Assembly: GCA_963662175.1 (NCBI GenBank)
Contig: OY759222.1
Coordinates: 16,192,222-16,256,221, forward strand
DNA: 64,000 bases
Source of the DNA: Aradus depressus
Taxonomy: Eukaryota > Arthropoda > Insecta > Hemiptera > Aradidae
Direction: 5' to 3'
The notes below the pieces were generated by a model. The model saw only the letters and a program-made list of their open reading frames with translations, ran no database searches and was not told where the DNA came from. The position numbers and the translations under genes are program-made. Positions 33,629-44,476 of this stretch are shown piece after piece (the stretch's first letter is position 1; each line of letters starts with the position of its first letter).

Positions 33629-36600
33629 CTAGAAAAAAACATAAAAACAATTAATGCTAGGAAACTGCTCATAATTTACATAACATGCAGTTTCCATAAT
33701 TGATTTTGAATTTCCAATTACTGTATTTTTAATGAGGACTCTATGAGGAGTTAATGATAGGTTCAAAATAACAAGACATTTGTTTCAAAAGACTTCACTC
33801 AATATTTATTAGGTAAGCCATCTAACATAAGTGTATCCAAAGTCCTAACAACAATTGTCGATGCACCCTTAAATGTTTCTAGACTTACCCTTCATAATGA
33901 CCTTAAAGTACCTTTTATCATAAACCTCATCAAGTCCTGTTTCCTAAACTTTCCTTCCATGAACAGTGTGCCGGTAGCTGAGAGGTAGCCGGTAGCTGAG
34001 AGGTAGCCGTGGCTGAGAGGTAGCCGGTAGCTGAGAGGTAGCCGTGGCTGAGAGGTAGCCGGTAGCTAGTCTACTGAGCTCAAGATATATGAGCTCAACA
34101 ACAATGGTCCCGAGCCTGTACTGAAAGTCAAGAACTCGTTAAAGACCACTACTAAGTGAATAAACCTGGGTAAGCAAAATATAGGACTTCCACTGTAGTC
34201 GGGCTCATGTCCATCATGGTGACGAAAGAGCGCTCTGGTAGTAGGCAATATGACCAAAGTCGGGGCATGAGTCATAATAACTAACTACAGTAGAGCGTAA
34301 TTGGGGACATAGGTAGTTTCGATAATCAAAAGCTTATATAATCAAACATCCAATGAAAAAAAGGAAAGAAAAATATATTTATAAGAAAAATAATTTGCAA
34401 AGAAACTCTCTCGGGGTTCCCTCGGCAGGCATCAGGCATTTCACATGATTGAAACAGTAAGGCTGTGCATAAGTGAGCTACAATCCACACCCTCAGCAAG
34501 CCTGGGACATAACGCTGTCCAGAGAGCCCAGAAGCGCCATTCCAAATCCCCCAAGATGCGCACTATGGGTGACCAAACCACCCTGCGGTGGCCTCCAGAA
34601 GAAGAGACTCCAGAAAAATATGACCATTTCATCGGATTTATTGCGATTGCTATAAAACTATGTTTACATAGATATCGATTGCTCAAAAAAATATGTGATA
34701 CGGGCATTATTATGCTGGATTTTCTTATCCCAACCACTTTTGTACAGATCACTTTCCACTCCCCTCTCAAATTCGTTTCATACTGGCATTACTTGCAAAG
34801 CCAGTTCGGATAATTGAACGTTCGGATAACTGACGTTTGAATAATGGACGCTCTACTGTATATGAGTACTAATATTGTTGAACTCTAACTTACAGAGAAT
34901 GAGAAGCGTGTAGAGAACGGAAACTATCATAAGAAGGACATTTCCGCCTCGCCCGCTACCTCTTGTATTACTGCCGTCATCTTCTCCGTCGCCGCCTCCA
35001 CCACCACCCCCATCCCCTTCCCCTTCCTCCCTCTTGGGCCGGACGAGAGGTGGCTTGAGAGTGGACGGTGCTACCATGGTCGTCACTGGACGTCGAGTCG
35101 TAGAACGGAATGGTCGGAAGGGAGAGAACGTGACTCCTGTGTTCCGGAGGAAGGACAACCCCCCAGTGGACGTTGTGGTGCTGTTCTCTTCACAAGAGCC
35201 AGCGTTACCTTCCGCACACTTGAGAACGATGTGTCGCCATCGAGCCTCCAGCAGCCAGTGGTGGTCGGGGCATCGCAGTGCTGGGCAAGTTGACCTGCAA
35301 CCAAGAAAATAGGCTCAGTCGAGGTGAATGTCATGTCAACGCAATAAATGCACTTTGCACCCATTATACTAACTATTAAACAAAATTATGGTTCCGTTAG
35401 TTTTCATTATTGGTTTATCGTATAACTTTTCATTCTTATTGTATGAAAAAATATGTAATCAGAAAGACATTTGATGTATTCACCTGAATTTCATGTCTTT
35501 CCGTTCCCTGAATTAAAAAAAACAATTTAATGTCAGGCCCTGTGACTAAAGGCACGACATGAAATTTTATGTAAGGATTGACAAGTCTCTAGGTAAGACA
35601 CCTATAGTTTAGAGAGGAAACAAACACTTAGTTGATCATTTCGCACTGGCGATGTACATTTACGGTAACCCATAGGTCTGTCTACTTACAGTACGCAGGA
35701 CCTGTCGGGTATGAACGATAAGATACTCATGATAAGGTAGATCAGCGTACCAGCTCCCACGAAGAACGTCGCTATTCTTAGATATTTACCAATTTCCTGG
35801 AAAAAGAAAACTATTTTTTATTAAGTTTAAGGAAAATAATAATAATATTAATAAAAAGGGTAATAATTCGAAAAGCACCATAGGAAAATGGTGCATAACG
35901 TAAGTTAAAAAGAATTTAACAAATAAATTATTGTTACATTAAACATTTGACTACTGAAATATCACTCTTTCCTTCTTTTCCAGTGCACAGACACGCAGGG
36001 AGGGGCGCATTCGCTCATCTGATCAGCCTCCTCATTCCTGAGTTTTCCTCAACCTACGCTATACTTGATTCCATTCTCCTTTAAACTTACAAAATATTTA
36101 ATTTTGAAATATTGAATCACCATCATCCTTAGCGCTACAGCCCCATACGGGCCTTGGCCTCCTCCAGAGACAAATATTCCTGTCCAGAGCAAAAGTTCTC
36201 CAGTTTTGCAGACGATGGTTTCTTGCGTCCATCCATCTCTCCCTGGGTCTTCCTCGTCCTCTTTTCCCTCCGGGATCACCAACATCAGTCTTCGGGGCAT
36301 TTCAGCCTCCTGCATCCTCTGCACATGGCCTGCCCATCGAAACCTCGCCAGTCTTATCACGTCTGTGACCTTGGGCTCCCCAAACTCCATAGCGACCGTT
36401 TTCCTCAACCTACGCTATACTTGTGCATCTCTCTCTCATCCTCTATTTCTCTTTTAGACTTATAAATAATATTCAATTCATTTTCAATGTTAAAATGTTC
36501 AATATTCAAAGAATATTAAGATGTTTTCACGCAATCTGTACCTACCCGGTATTACATAAGATGACTTACCCAAAATGCAGCCAGGAATGCCAACAGAAAT

Positions 36601-37295
36601 CCAAAGAACATAATGGCGAGGTATAAAAACAGCAGACAGTACTGTACTGCAAACAAAAATATTGTTATACGCATAATAATGTAACAAGCAAAATAATGCA
36701 CAATAAGCAACAGACGTAGGATATGTGAAGCACAATAATTCGTAACACTTGCATGGAGAATAAATCAGAACAATTGATTTAATAATAACAATTAAGGGAG
36801 TACGTACTGATGATAATTGCTGTAGACTTTTCCGGGTTTTCTGCGTACATGTTGAACATGGCTGTGATCAGCATCAGCGTCTGCAAAAATAAATACAATT
36901 ATGATAAAACAACACCTGTAGCTCAGAGGTAGAGTGTTTCCTTACTGAGCTCAACATCATGGGTTCAAAATCCAGCCAAGGCCCCTGTATTTCTGAGCAC
37001 GCCGTCCTAAGCGATGGCTCCGAGTTTGTACAATGGTAGGTACTCGAAGACCACCCTAGGATAGTCTAAGTTAATGACACCCATACTAAAGTCGTGCTCA
37101 TGTCAAACAGAGCGACGAAAGAGCGCCCTGGTAATAAGCGATATGACCTCACAATTAAAGCCTGGGCATGAATCATAATAACTATAGTATATTATAATCG
37201 ACGAGTGATAAGATAACTGAAAACTTTTACAGTTTGTCTCTCTTATATACTTATATATATATATATATACTCTCTCTTATATATATATATACCTA

Positions 37296-37328
<33 letters not shown>

Positions 37329-40300
37329 CTATTTTTCAAACTCATATGCAATAATAAATATATCGTGGGCTTACAAGCGAAAGGCACTAAGTCTGAAAAT
37401 ATGGTTTTGAGTTATGGACAATTTTAATATTCAAACCCTTTTCTTAATTTTGCTACAAATTATTTTGGTATGACCAATTACTTTAGGTGAAAAAGTATAT
37501 GCTTGGGAATAATAGGTTTTTACATGTTTTACCCATTCAAAATAGATTTTATTTAAAAAACATAATAATAAAAATGTCATGACTTAGTGCATTTAAGCCC
37601 ACGATATATCAATTATCAATCACTAAATACTTTCTAGAGATTTATCATAAATGATAAAATAAATCTGGGCTACATTTTAAAGTAACATATTCGACTTCGT
37701 TTCTTTTCTTGAACGTTTACCACGAGCTTTCAATCAGGGTCTACGAAAGTATATAATTTTAATATTTAAATAGTATTAAAACTATTTTTATATTATGAAT
37801 ATATATCATTTTATACATTATTAACTATATATGAAGGTATATATTTGCCGGTGGATGCACTGTGTTTTTGTACAAGAAAAATAAAGGATACTTACCAAAA
37901 TTTAACCAACACTCATTTTTCTTTCAAGCCATAACATAAAAAAAAATTGTAAAGGGTAAGCGTTTAGGGGATATTAAGTTTCATAATTCTAATAGAAACA
38001 CTGAAAATCTGTTCCTATCCGCCGTCGACCTCGTGACCTTCCACACACTTGGCAGGCATATTAAGCAAAGCAGCTTTTCATTTATTCAAATTCTTCAAAT
38101 TTCAAGATTTATTTTTGACAAACTCTCTCATATTCAACTCCTCCATGACTGCTTTCGATGTTATAACAATATTATTGGCAATAATAGAATTTTGGCAATA
38201 ATATAATTATAACCTCATCATAAAAAATAAAACCTATCGCAAACGAGAAAGCAATTATTTTACTGCTGAAATATTTTCAGGTGATATAGACAACATAATT
38301 AACAGATGTTGACATTTATTTGTAGTAAATTTGCCCAATAAATCAATTTTAAAATTACTTACAATTCCGATGCTGGATAACGTGGCAGAGCCAACATGCA
38401 AAGAAAAATATAGACAGAAAGTTTCCATTTTCCTATTATTTCGATTTCCATAGTTCTTCTCTATTACATGAGTTTGATAATAATAGATAATACAAAACCC
38501 TTAACTACTTTAGTATCAAAAAGATGTAAAGAAAATAAAAAAAAAAATAGATTCTTGTAAATAATATTGTTAAATAATAAACACATGACCAAAATATGTT
38601 GGTAGGACTTTTAGCAAATACACAAATTGTGTTGATATTTGGTTAATTTTTGATTTAAGTGTTCAATGGCGTAACTTAAAAATGATCCCCGAGAGAAGAG
38701 ATGTGATATCTTAAAAATCAATGTCTTTTCGAATATCAGTCTGTATGTAGTTAAGGATACAGAAACTGTAATAGTAAAGAAATTCAAATGATTTTTTCTT
38801 ATACATTTGTGTACAAGCAAACATTAAATAAATAAATAAAAGCGTAAATGAAATTATGAAATATTGTTATAAAACATGAAATTGAAAAACATAAGGTCTT
38901 CCAACAAAAATAAAAATTAATGAAATATATATATTTAAAATAATTCAAGTCATATGAAAAAAAATGTAACACATGACAATATTATTATTTTAAATATGGT
39001 TAAAGGGTTTATTGTCAAGCAACATTCACCTTGTAAATTAATTTAAGAAGGTGAAAATGTTGTAATTTGGTGTGCGCCAAATACCAATAAATTTTGTAAA
39101 TAATAACTAACTAAATATAGTTTAAATAAATTGCAAGAAGGAAAAAAAAAAATTTATATTACTGACCATACCAAAGACGCACAATGTTGAAAGTTTATAA
39201 TGGGTGTTGTATAGATGTTGCATCCACAGGCTTGAAAGTGATGTTGACATTTTGATATACACAAAAAAATGTGCATAATTGCATTAAATTTCGATTTTAC
39301 ACTTCGAAATAAATACATTTATTTTTTAGTGAATTTTCGCTTCTACATTTTATTTATTTACATAATAGGGTCAGATGATTATTTAGAAAAACGTAAATAA
39401 GGTCATGTCTCAAATATTTGGATGGCTTTAGTTTGCGAACGTTTTTCTCCATTTTTGATTATTAAAAAATGGTTGGAGATGTGTACGTATTCTTTAAGCA
39501 CATATATTATATATTATACACTCAATAAATTGGCAAACTGTTTTGTCACTGTAAAATGATTATTGCAGAAATAAGCCTTGTTTTTTGAGAAATGCAATAT
39601 TACTTACATATTTGGTGTGATATGTTTTTTAAAAATAGAAATTCATATATTTTTGCAAGTTAGCCCTAAATTGATTCTTCAACTAATTTATTTGAAATAT
39701 AAACAATTTCAACTTTAATTTATATATTTTTTTTGGCTAAGTGAATGAATTAAAATATTTTTACTTCAGAGAGGTTCAATGCAATCAGTGTTGCCAATAA
39801 AACACATTATTAATTTCTCTCTCTCTTTTATTTTTATTCATTTAGATCCTTATTTTTAATGTATACAATTGTTTTTAATTCAATTTTCTTATATTAAATT
39901 AGGTACTCATATTTTTAAATCCTACAACACATATTTTAGGGTACCTACCTAACATTTCTGTCAGTTTAACTGATATGATGATTAGTCTTTGTTCGTCCAA
40001 GGGAAAATGTCATATTTTTCGACATTTTGGCAATTTTTCATTTGAATTAAGTTTTTTAATTACTAACTAAATGAGTCAGCTGCCTAAATAAGCCCTAGTT
40101 GGTTAGCATATTTCTTAGTAGTAATTTAGTAGAAATGTTTGAAGTTAGATAATTTGTCAGTGGCCAACTTGACCTGAAGATGATCTACCTTTAGATTCAA
40201 CACCTGATGATGGCAGATGATTGCATAAACCAGTTGTGGATTAAATAAAACAATATAATCTTGGCCTGATATCTCTGTATAACTTATTTAAAAACATAAT

Positions 40301-40656
40301 AAAGTTAAAGCCTAAAAAAAAGAAAGTTTAATTTAACCCGTTTTCAGTCATTATAGAGATGGAATATATTATTGTATAAAAGTTTGAGAAATGGAAAAAC
40401 AAAAATGTGTAGGGACAAACTGTAAAAGTATTTCTATAATTATCTTAGAAATATGATTTAAATTTACCATGATACTAGACCTTGAGCACGCCATCCTTCT
40501 GAGTGACAGTAACTAACTTACCATGCCTACGAAGGCCAAGATGACAGTGCCTGCTTGGGATGTGAAGAAGATACAGAATGGATATTCCCTTTCAACGATT
40601 CCATCCTTCGATTTGTCCTGACTTTTGTCAACTTTTTTGCCTCTGAACGCCGCCAT
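33570..40656 (-). CDS. TM-1: six-exon gene for a 283-aa four-transmembrane protein
   Basis: Exons in coding order: 40656-40522, 36880-36808, 36646-36570, 35796-35690, 35294-34894, 33628-33570. All are GT-AG, phases 0,1,0,2,1, sum 852 nt. A Lys-rich cytosolic N-terminus (MAAFRGKKVDKSQDKSKDG) is followed by TM1 (about 27-54), TM2 (70-95) and TM3 (99-124). A loop of about 120 residues then has Cys residues, RCPDHHW, an NST glycosylation sequon, a Thr/Arg-rich part and a Gly run. TM4 (about 247-277) and a short tail (YSKQLEE) end the protein. Positive charge near the N-terminus and after TM2 suggests both ends are cytosolic. It resembles tetraspanins in layout only; there is no CCG. Three further first exons (38363-38428, 39167-39250, 41849-41914) could replace exon 1 in frame. 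The family name is not known to me. Confidence 0.85.
33968..34290 (+). mobile_element. SINE-A copy with an amplified A-box
   Basis: The head segment (ggtagctgagaggtagcc) is repeated about six times at 33,968-34,075, with 'ccggtagctgagaggtag' and shorter 'ccgtggctgagaggtag' units alternating. The normal body follows and ends at 'gggcatgagtcataataac'. It lies in the last intron of TM-1. Confidence 0.85.
34288..34858. mobile_element. Pogo/Tigger-like non-autonomous element
   Basis: The ends are cagtagagcgtaattgggga and, reverse-complemented, cagtagagcgtccattattc, flanked by TA on both sides (34,286-34,287 and 34,859-34,860). The 3' half includes a piece of MITE-B at about 34,727-34,796 (ccaaccacttttgtacagat). 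The internal ORF on plus (34,445-34,813) has no transposase motifs. Confidence 0.75.
34894..35294 (-). CDS. TM-1 exon 5 (large loop and start of TM4)
   Basis: Acceptor 'ttggttgcag', donor CTCT|gtaagt, 401 nt. The correct frame starts STCPALRCPDHHWLLEARW. The loop has an ENSTTTS sequon, a Thr/Arg/Pro-rich middle, an EGEGDGGGGGGGDGEDD stretch and then NVLLMIVSVLYTLL. It is GC-rich compared with the flanks. Confidence 0.85.
35455..35650 (+). repeat. Decayed family R copy
   Basis: 'tatgtaatcagaaagacatt' and 'cacgacatgaaattttatgt' correspond to the 5' part and the first monomer of family R. Weakly conserved. Confidence 0.45.
35690..35796 (-). CDS. TM-1 exon 4 (TM3)
   Basis: Acceptor 'ctttttccag', phase 0; donor TACT|gtaagt, phase 2. 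It encodes EIGKYLRIATFFVGAGTLIY, then LIMSILSFIPDRSCV. Confidence 0.87.
36068..36395 (-). mobile_element. LINE 3' fragment with about 26-bp target duplication
   Basis: The minus strand reads VTDVIRLARFRWAGHVQRM, then EMPRRLM, typical of the C-terminal part of several insect non-LTR elements ('LRWxGHVxRM'). 'cctcaacctacgctatactt' occurs on both sides (about 36,047 and 36,402) with more matching bases around it, a clear target-site duplication. It lies in intron 3 of TM-1. Confidence 0.8.
36570..36646 (-). CDS. TM-1 exon 3 (TM2)
   Basis: 77 nt, acceptor 'tgtttgcag', donor TGG|gtaagt. It encodes QYCLLFLYLAIMFFGFLLAF, then LAAFW. Confidence 0.88.
36808..36880 (-). CDS. TM-1 exon 2 (end of TM1, first loop)
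   Basis: 73 nt, acceptor 'atttttgcag', donor ATCA|gtacgt, phase 1. It encodes TLMLITAMFNMYAENPEKST, then AIII. This is the common acceptor that any of the alternative first exons would use. Confidence 0.88.
36909..37185 (+). mobile_element. Diverged SINE-A copy
   Basis: The head 'ctgtagctcagaggtagagt' keeps a good A box and the B box is 'gggttcaaaatcc'. The 3' body ends 'gggcatgaatcataataact'. Confidence 0.85.
37186..38362. other. Intron of TM-1 with a (TA)n microsatellite
   Basis: An alternating TA tract broken by 'ctctctta' at about 37,248-37,330 ends in a poly-T. The rest is AT-rich without further exon candidates. Confidence 0.55.
38363..38428 (-). CDS. TM-1 alternative first exon a
   Basis: ATG at 38,428. 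22 codons: METFCLYFSLHVGSATLSSI, then GI, ending ATT|gtaagt, phase 0. It keeps FC-x-x-FSL-x-x-G. Joined to exon 2 it gives a 260-aa protein with a very short N-terminus. Confidence 0.65.
38429..39166. other. Spacer between alternative first exons
   Basis: AT-rich. A promoter for exon a could lie here, but no convincing TATA/Inr combination was recognised. Confidence 0.35.
39167..39250 (-). CDS. TM-1 alternative first exon b
   Basis: ATG at 39,250. 28 codons, MSTSLSSLWMQHLYNTHYKL, then STLCVFGM, ending ATG|gtcagt in phase 0. The end (CVFGM) resembles AFVGM and GTIGM of the other first exons, but the FC-x-x-FSLQ core is absent. This is the weakest of the set. Confidence 0.45.
39251..40521. other. 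Spacer between first exons b and c
   Basis: AT-rich, no repeat or ORF that I recognise, apart from a tiny SINE-A scrap near 40,480-40,500 (gagcacgccatcctt). Confidence 0.35.
40522..40656 (-). CDS. TM-1 first exon c (longest N-terminus)
   Basis: ATG at 40,656. 45 codons: MAAFRGKKVDKSQDKSK, then REYPFCIFFTSQAGTVILAF and VGM, ending ATG|gtaagt, phase 0. It has the best coding character of the four first exons and a basic cytosolic N-tail. Confidence 0.82.
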
Positions 40657-40999
40657 TGGTCATAGAAAATGCCTTCCACTTTAAATAGTTCTCACAAAAA
40701 CTAGTTTTGTAATATATTTCTTTTTTTTTGTTGACACTTAGCTAATAAAATTAAATGATAACAATTAAATATTTAACAATGATAGATAAAAACTAACGAA
40801 AACTTTCTAAACATCATATGATAAACACATTACATAAAGCTCACAGCGTCTTGCAAAACAATGGATTCCAAGAAAGTCACCCCAAGACAAAATAACATAC
40901 AACTATACAAGATCGATTTTTGCATACATTAAAATAAATTGTAGAATTTTGATGTATTTAATTTATTAATTTGTAGATACTTTATTTTAATTAATTAGT

Positions 41000-41200
41000 T
41001 TTACTTCCTCATCTCAACGAAGTTATGTAATTTGACTGAAATTTGATGTTGAGTTTTTACAGAAATTTCATATTTTCCCATCCCCTGATTCCAAAAATGA
41101 AAAAATAAATCCTGTCTGTGTGTGTGAGTGTGTCCTGTAAACACAATCACTTCTGATAGAATGAATATACCCACACGAAATTGTATATATGTGGGTTTCC
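41000..41200 (+). repeat. Family R, 5' part
   Basis: 'cgaagttatgtaatttgact', 'tttcatattttcccatcccc' and 'gatagaatgaatatacccac' match the order seen at 29.15, 50.80 and 55.17 kb. Confidence 0.65.
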
Positions 41201-41440
41201 TGAAAAGTCCACGTCCCCCCCCCCCCACCTGGTCAGAACAAAAAAACCAAAGAAATCGGTTTTATTAGAAATGGATTGCTTGCAAGTTACCAATAGGATC
41301 TTCAAATTTCGCGTGCGTCTGATTCCTAAATCAGCAATCAGCTGTTGCAAATGCGGGGCAGGCGCCAAAATTTTTAAATATACATGGATTCGATCATTTC
41401 CTCGCTCAAAATCTTCATTTATGTTATAATTTATTCTCTT

Positions 41441-41592
41441 AAAGCTGATTTTACATGCGCAGTAAAAATGCAAAGCGCAGCAGCAGCAAATGCACGCTAT
41501 TGGATGTGAGTAATTTAGTTCTAAAAGCACAGAAACTGTAGCGTGCATTTGCTGCTGCTGCCTTTGCATTATTGCTTAAGTCAGCTTAAGTA
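41441..41592. repeat. Hairpin element with about 55-bp arms
   Basis: 'gcagcagcagcaaatgcacg' on the left pairs with 'cgtgcatttgctgctgctgc' on the right, and the arms extend outward to 'aagctgattttac'/'taagtcagctt'. MITE-like; no coding. Confidence 0.75.
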
Positions 41593-41770
41593 TTACAGTC
41601 AGTGGTTACCTCAGGGGGAGCTTCTAGAGGTCCGAGTCTCCCAAATTAATAACAAAAAGTCTGCAACGTTAACCACGGAAACTGCGGGCTGTGCCCCCGG
41701 GAGTCTATACCCCCCTGTAGCCTAACTTCCCCCCCCCCTGCTCAAAATCCTGGCTACGCCCCTGCAACTG
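41593..41770. mobile_element. Possible hAT fragment end
   Basis: The segment ends 'aatcctggctacgcccctg', a form typical of hAT termini ('caggggcgtagccagg' on the other strand). No matching left end with a target duplication was found. It contains C-rich runs. Confidence 0.4.
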
Positions 41771-41848
41771 TATCATATATAAGTATAATAATATATTTAA
41801 ATATTTAATTAAATAATGTAAAAAAAATAAACCAGAATTGATATTTAC

Positions 41849-41914
41849 CATACCAATAGTACCACAAGCGACGGAACCCGCCTGCAAGCTGAGAATGAAA
41901 CAAAATGAATTCAT
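41849..41914 (-). CDS. TM-1 alternative first exon d
   Basis: ATG at 41,914. 22 codons: MNSFCFILSLQAGSVACGTI, then GM, ending ATG|gtaaat in phase 0. It keeps FC-x-x-x-SLQ-x-G. With exon 2 it would give 260 aa. It could instead belong to an undetected further paralog, but no second set of downstream exons was found. Confidence 0.62.
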
Positions 41915-42459
41915 TCATGTAGTTATGTTGTAGGCACCAAATGAAGTTCTCAATCGACGAACCTTTCTTCTGGCGATTTCCTTCACGAACAATAAAAGAA
42001 ATTCACGAACAAATATAACCAATTTGTGTTTGTTTACGATGGACAAGGTAGTTTAAATATATAATTACAAAAGCTACGTAAAACATCGAATCTCATAATG
42101 TTTAACAACTTGACTAGAACACAAATTAAATAACATATGAATTTTTATCTTTGAGTTAGGTTAGTCAAGCAACTTAACACAGTTCAGTATAGATGTTAGG
42201 ATAATTATTAAAAAATTATGGACAATAAAGCATATGTAATAAAAAACGCAGTTGTTATTATTTAAGAACTTAGAATTGGGAAAATAAAAATCAAGGAAAA
42301 ACTAAATTTTATTTTTCATATGTGAGTTGAAAATGAATTTGAGAAAAAATTTCAATTTTGAGATATTGAAGAAAATATATTAAGAGCTTGAAATAAATTA
42401 GAGATTAAACACTACGGTTCGAAAAAAAATTTAAATAATAAAATTTTGTGTCAGTGGAC
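41915..42459. other. Upstream flank of the TM-1 first exons
   Basis: AT-rich, no recognisable gene or repeat. Confidence 0.4.
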
Positions 42460-42700
42460 ATGAAATGTTTCTGAAATGAATGTATCGACATTATATATTT
42501 GAGTTCAGACCCCTCCGATTAAGACAAATAGATTTTGAGCCAAATCTGCCAATGGAGTCGGGGAGTTGAGAGGATGGCTTAACTATAAAACACGCAATAG
42601 TATGAATATATCTCGAAAAGAAATTTTTCTAACATTTTGAACGACAGATAGCGAAAATTCGGGTGGTATTAGGTACATCCCGAAAATTATCTGTCCGATT
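42460..42700 (+). repeat. Family R monomers
   Basis: 'gaaatgaatgtatcgacatt' and 'cgattaagacaaatagattt', then a G-rich block and 'atagtatgaatatatctcg'. Confidence 0.55.
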
Positions 42701-42719
42701 CTGAGTTATAAGACATAAG

Positions 42720-42930
42720 CTGGGGGGCCATGGTGGCCGTGTGGGCTAGATCTTAGGGCTTTGATCGCATGGTCTCACCTTGGTTTGAAGGTTCGAATCT
42801 CCCGTCCGGAAGTGAGTTTTATTTCGTAGATAGAACTCTCTCCCGGGGCCATGGATGTCATAAATAACTAGATAACACAGTGAGATGGCTAGTATGCATC
42901 GTACATAAAGCCAAAAATAAAAAAAATACA
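42720..42930 (+). mobile_element. SINE-B copy
   Basis: A box 'tggccgtgtgggctaga', B box 'ggttcgaatctcc', body 'agtgagttttatttcgtaga' and end 'acataaagccaaaaataaaa'. 'agttataagac' appears on both sides and is a plausible target duplication. Confidence 0.78.
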
Positions 42931-43034
42931 TAAGTTATAAGACTTATAAGGTCATCTGGCTTGGTGGCGAGGAACAGGTTACATGATTTGTAAAATTGAA
43001 ATTTTCAATTATTTTAAGGCCAGTTGTTAGTGTA

Positions 43035-43320
43035 TAGAGGGCGCCGATAGCTAAGAAATAGCGTGCTTGCCTCCGGAGCTCAAGATCGCGGGTTCAAAAT
43101 CCGGCCGACCCCATTACGTTTTATTTTATCTGAGAGGTGATAAAACCATGAGCACTTTTTCCCCTCGGATGGGGCGTCAAGCGATGGTCCAGAACCTGTA
43201 CGATGTCAGACACTAGATGAATAAACCTGGGTATACAAAATTTAGGACTACCACAATAAAGTCGGGCTAAAGTGACCAAGCTGGTAGTAGGCATTATAGT
43301 TAAAGCCCGGGCATTCAGAT
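43035..43320 (+). mobile_element. Diverged SINE-A copy
   Basis: Head 'gagggcgccgatagctaaga' with B box 'gggttcaaaatcc'; ends 'gttaaagcccgggcatt'. Confidence 0.85.
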
Positions 43321-43623
43321 AGCATGGCCGTCCCCCTATCAACAAAAGCAATTGTCGGCCTCTCCCCTAGCAACACTTATCATTTTATTAGTAGATGTTA
43401 CATCTTCTCTATTCACTTATTTCTCAAATTATAAGAAAGAAATGTTAATTTCATTAATTAATGTTATACATCAGCGCTGCTTATTAGTGGTGGATATATT
43501 AATCAACATATGTGGGAGATTATATGGTTGGTTAGCCGTGAGTAAAATCTTTTTTTAGTTTTATTATTAAAAAAAAAGTGATAATGATATCTTTTAAAAT
43601 GTCAACACTATTTAATTTTATCC

Positions 43624-43845
43624 AGAGGGCGCCGGTAGCTCAGTGGTATGCGTGCTTGCTTATTGAGCTTAATATCACGGATTCAAAACCCCAGCCGAGG
43701 CCCTTAGTTTATTTTATCTGGGAGGAAAAATAAACTTAAACAAGCCGTCCTTCGGATGGGACGAGACGGTACGATGTCAGGTACTCGTTAAAGATCTCTA
43801 CCCTAGGTGAATAAAAATTTAGCGTAGACAAAATTTAGAACAAAT
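43624..43845 (+). mobile_element. SINE-A copy, 3'-truncated
   Basis: Head 'gagggcgccggtagctcagt'; stops after 'agacaaaatttag'. A small deletion removes 'ttaagcgatggtcccgagc'. Confidence 0.88.
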
Positions 43846-44091
43846 TTAAAGGATGGCTTCAATTTTTGCAATTTTAATGGGTTTGTTGTGTTTATTTCTC
43901 TCACTAGTATGTTTGCTATAATCCTCTATCTTTCTTTGATGTTTATTTACCATTGTGGATTAAAGAAATGGACTTTTCTTTACTCCAGTGATCCAGTCTG
44001 TCATTGCAGTTCTTACAGCGCCTTTCGTTTCTCTAAGTATTTTTTTGAAATCTGTTTATTTGAGAATAAGTGAAAGTAAATAACTGTTCCA

Positions 44092-44460
44092 TGGCCAAAA
44101 GAAGGGAGTTAAGTGAAGAGGAAGCAATGAGGGCGGTGGTTCTGAGTGAGGAGGGGTTCAGCCAGAGGGAAAACGCAAATCGGCTTCAACATTCACAATC
44201 CGTGCTGTCAAGAGCGGTGAGGTGACATCAGGAGACGGGCAGGTACTCCCGCAGAAGAGAGCAAGGCCGTCCGAGGGCAACTGGCGAGAGGGATGACCGC
44301 TTTTTGCAGTTACATGCGCTTCAAGATCGCCAGTCTACCGGCCTTTACTTGAGTCACTTAGAATCCTTCAGAAACGTCAAACTTTCTGAACGTACAGTCA
44401 GAAGAAGACTCAATGAGTACGGATTGACATCTCATCCCCCATCCTGAGCAAGTAGCTTTT
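44092..44460 (+). pseudogene. Tc1-like transposase, N-terminal HTH part
   Basis: Reads MAKRRELSEEEAMRAVVLSE, then GFSQRENANRL, EQGRPRATGERDDRFLQL and LSERTVRRRLNEYGLTSHPP. This is the paired-type DNA-binding part of a Tc1 transposase. There is one internal stop (after LSRAVR), and the ORF breaks where the next element begins. No catalytic DDE part follows. Confidence 0.85.
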
Positions 44461-44476
44461 GTCGGGGCAAATTATA

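Noticed and set aside
34445..34813. 122-codon plus ORF
   Set aside because: It lies inside a pogo/Tigger-like non-autonomous element and runs into a MITE-B piece; no transposase motifs.
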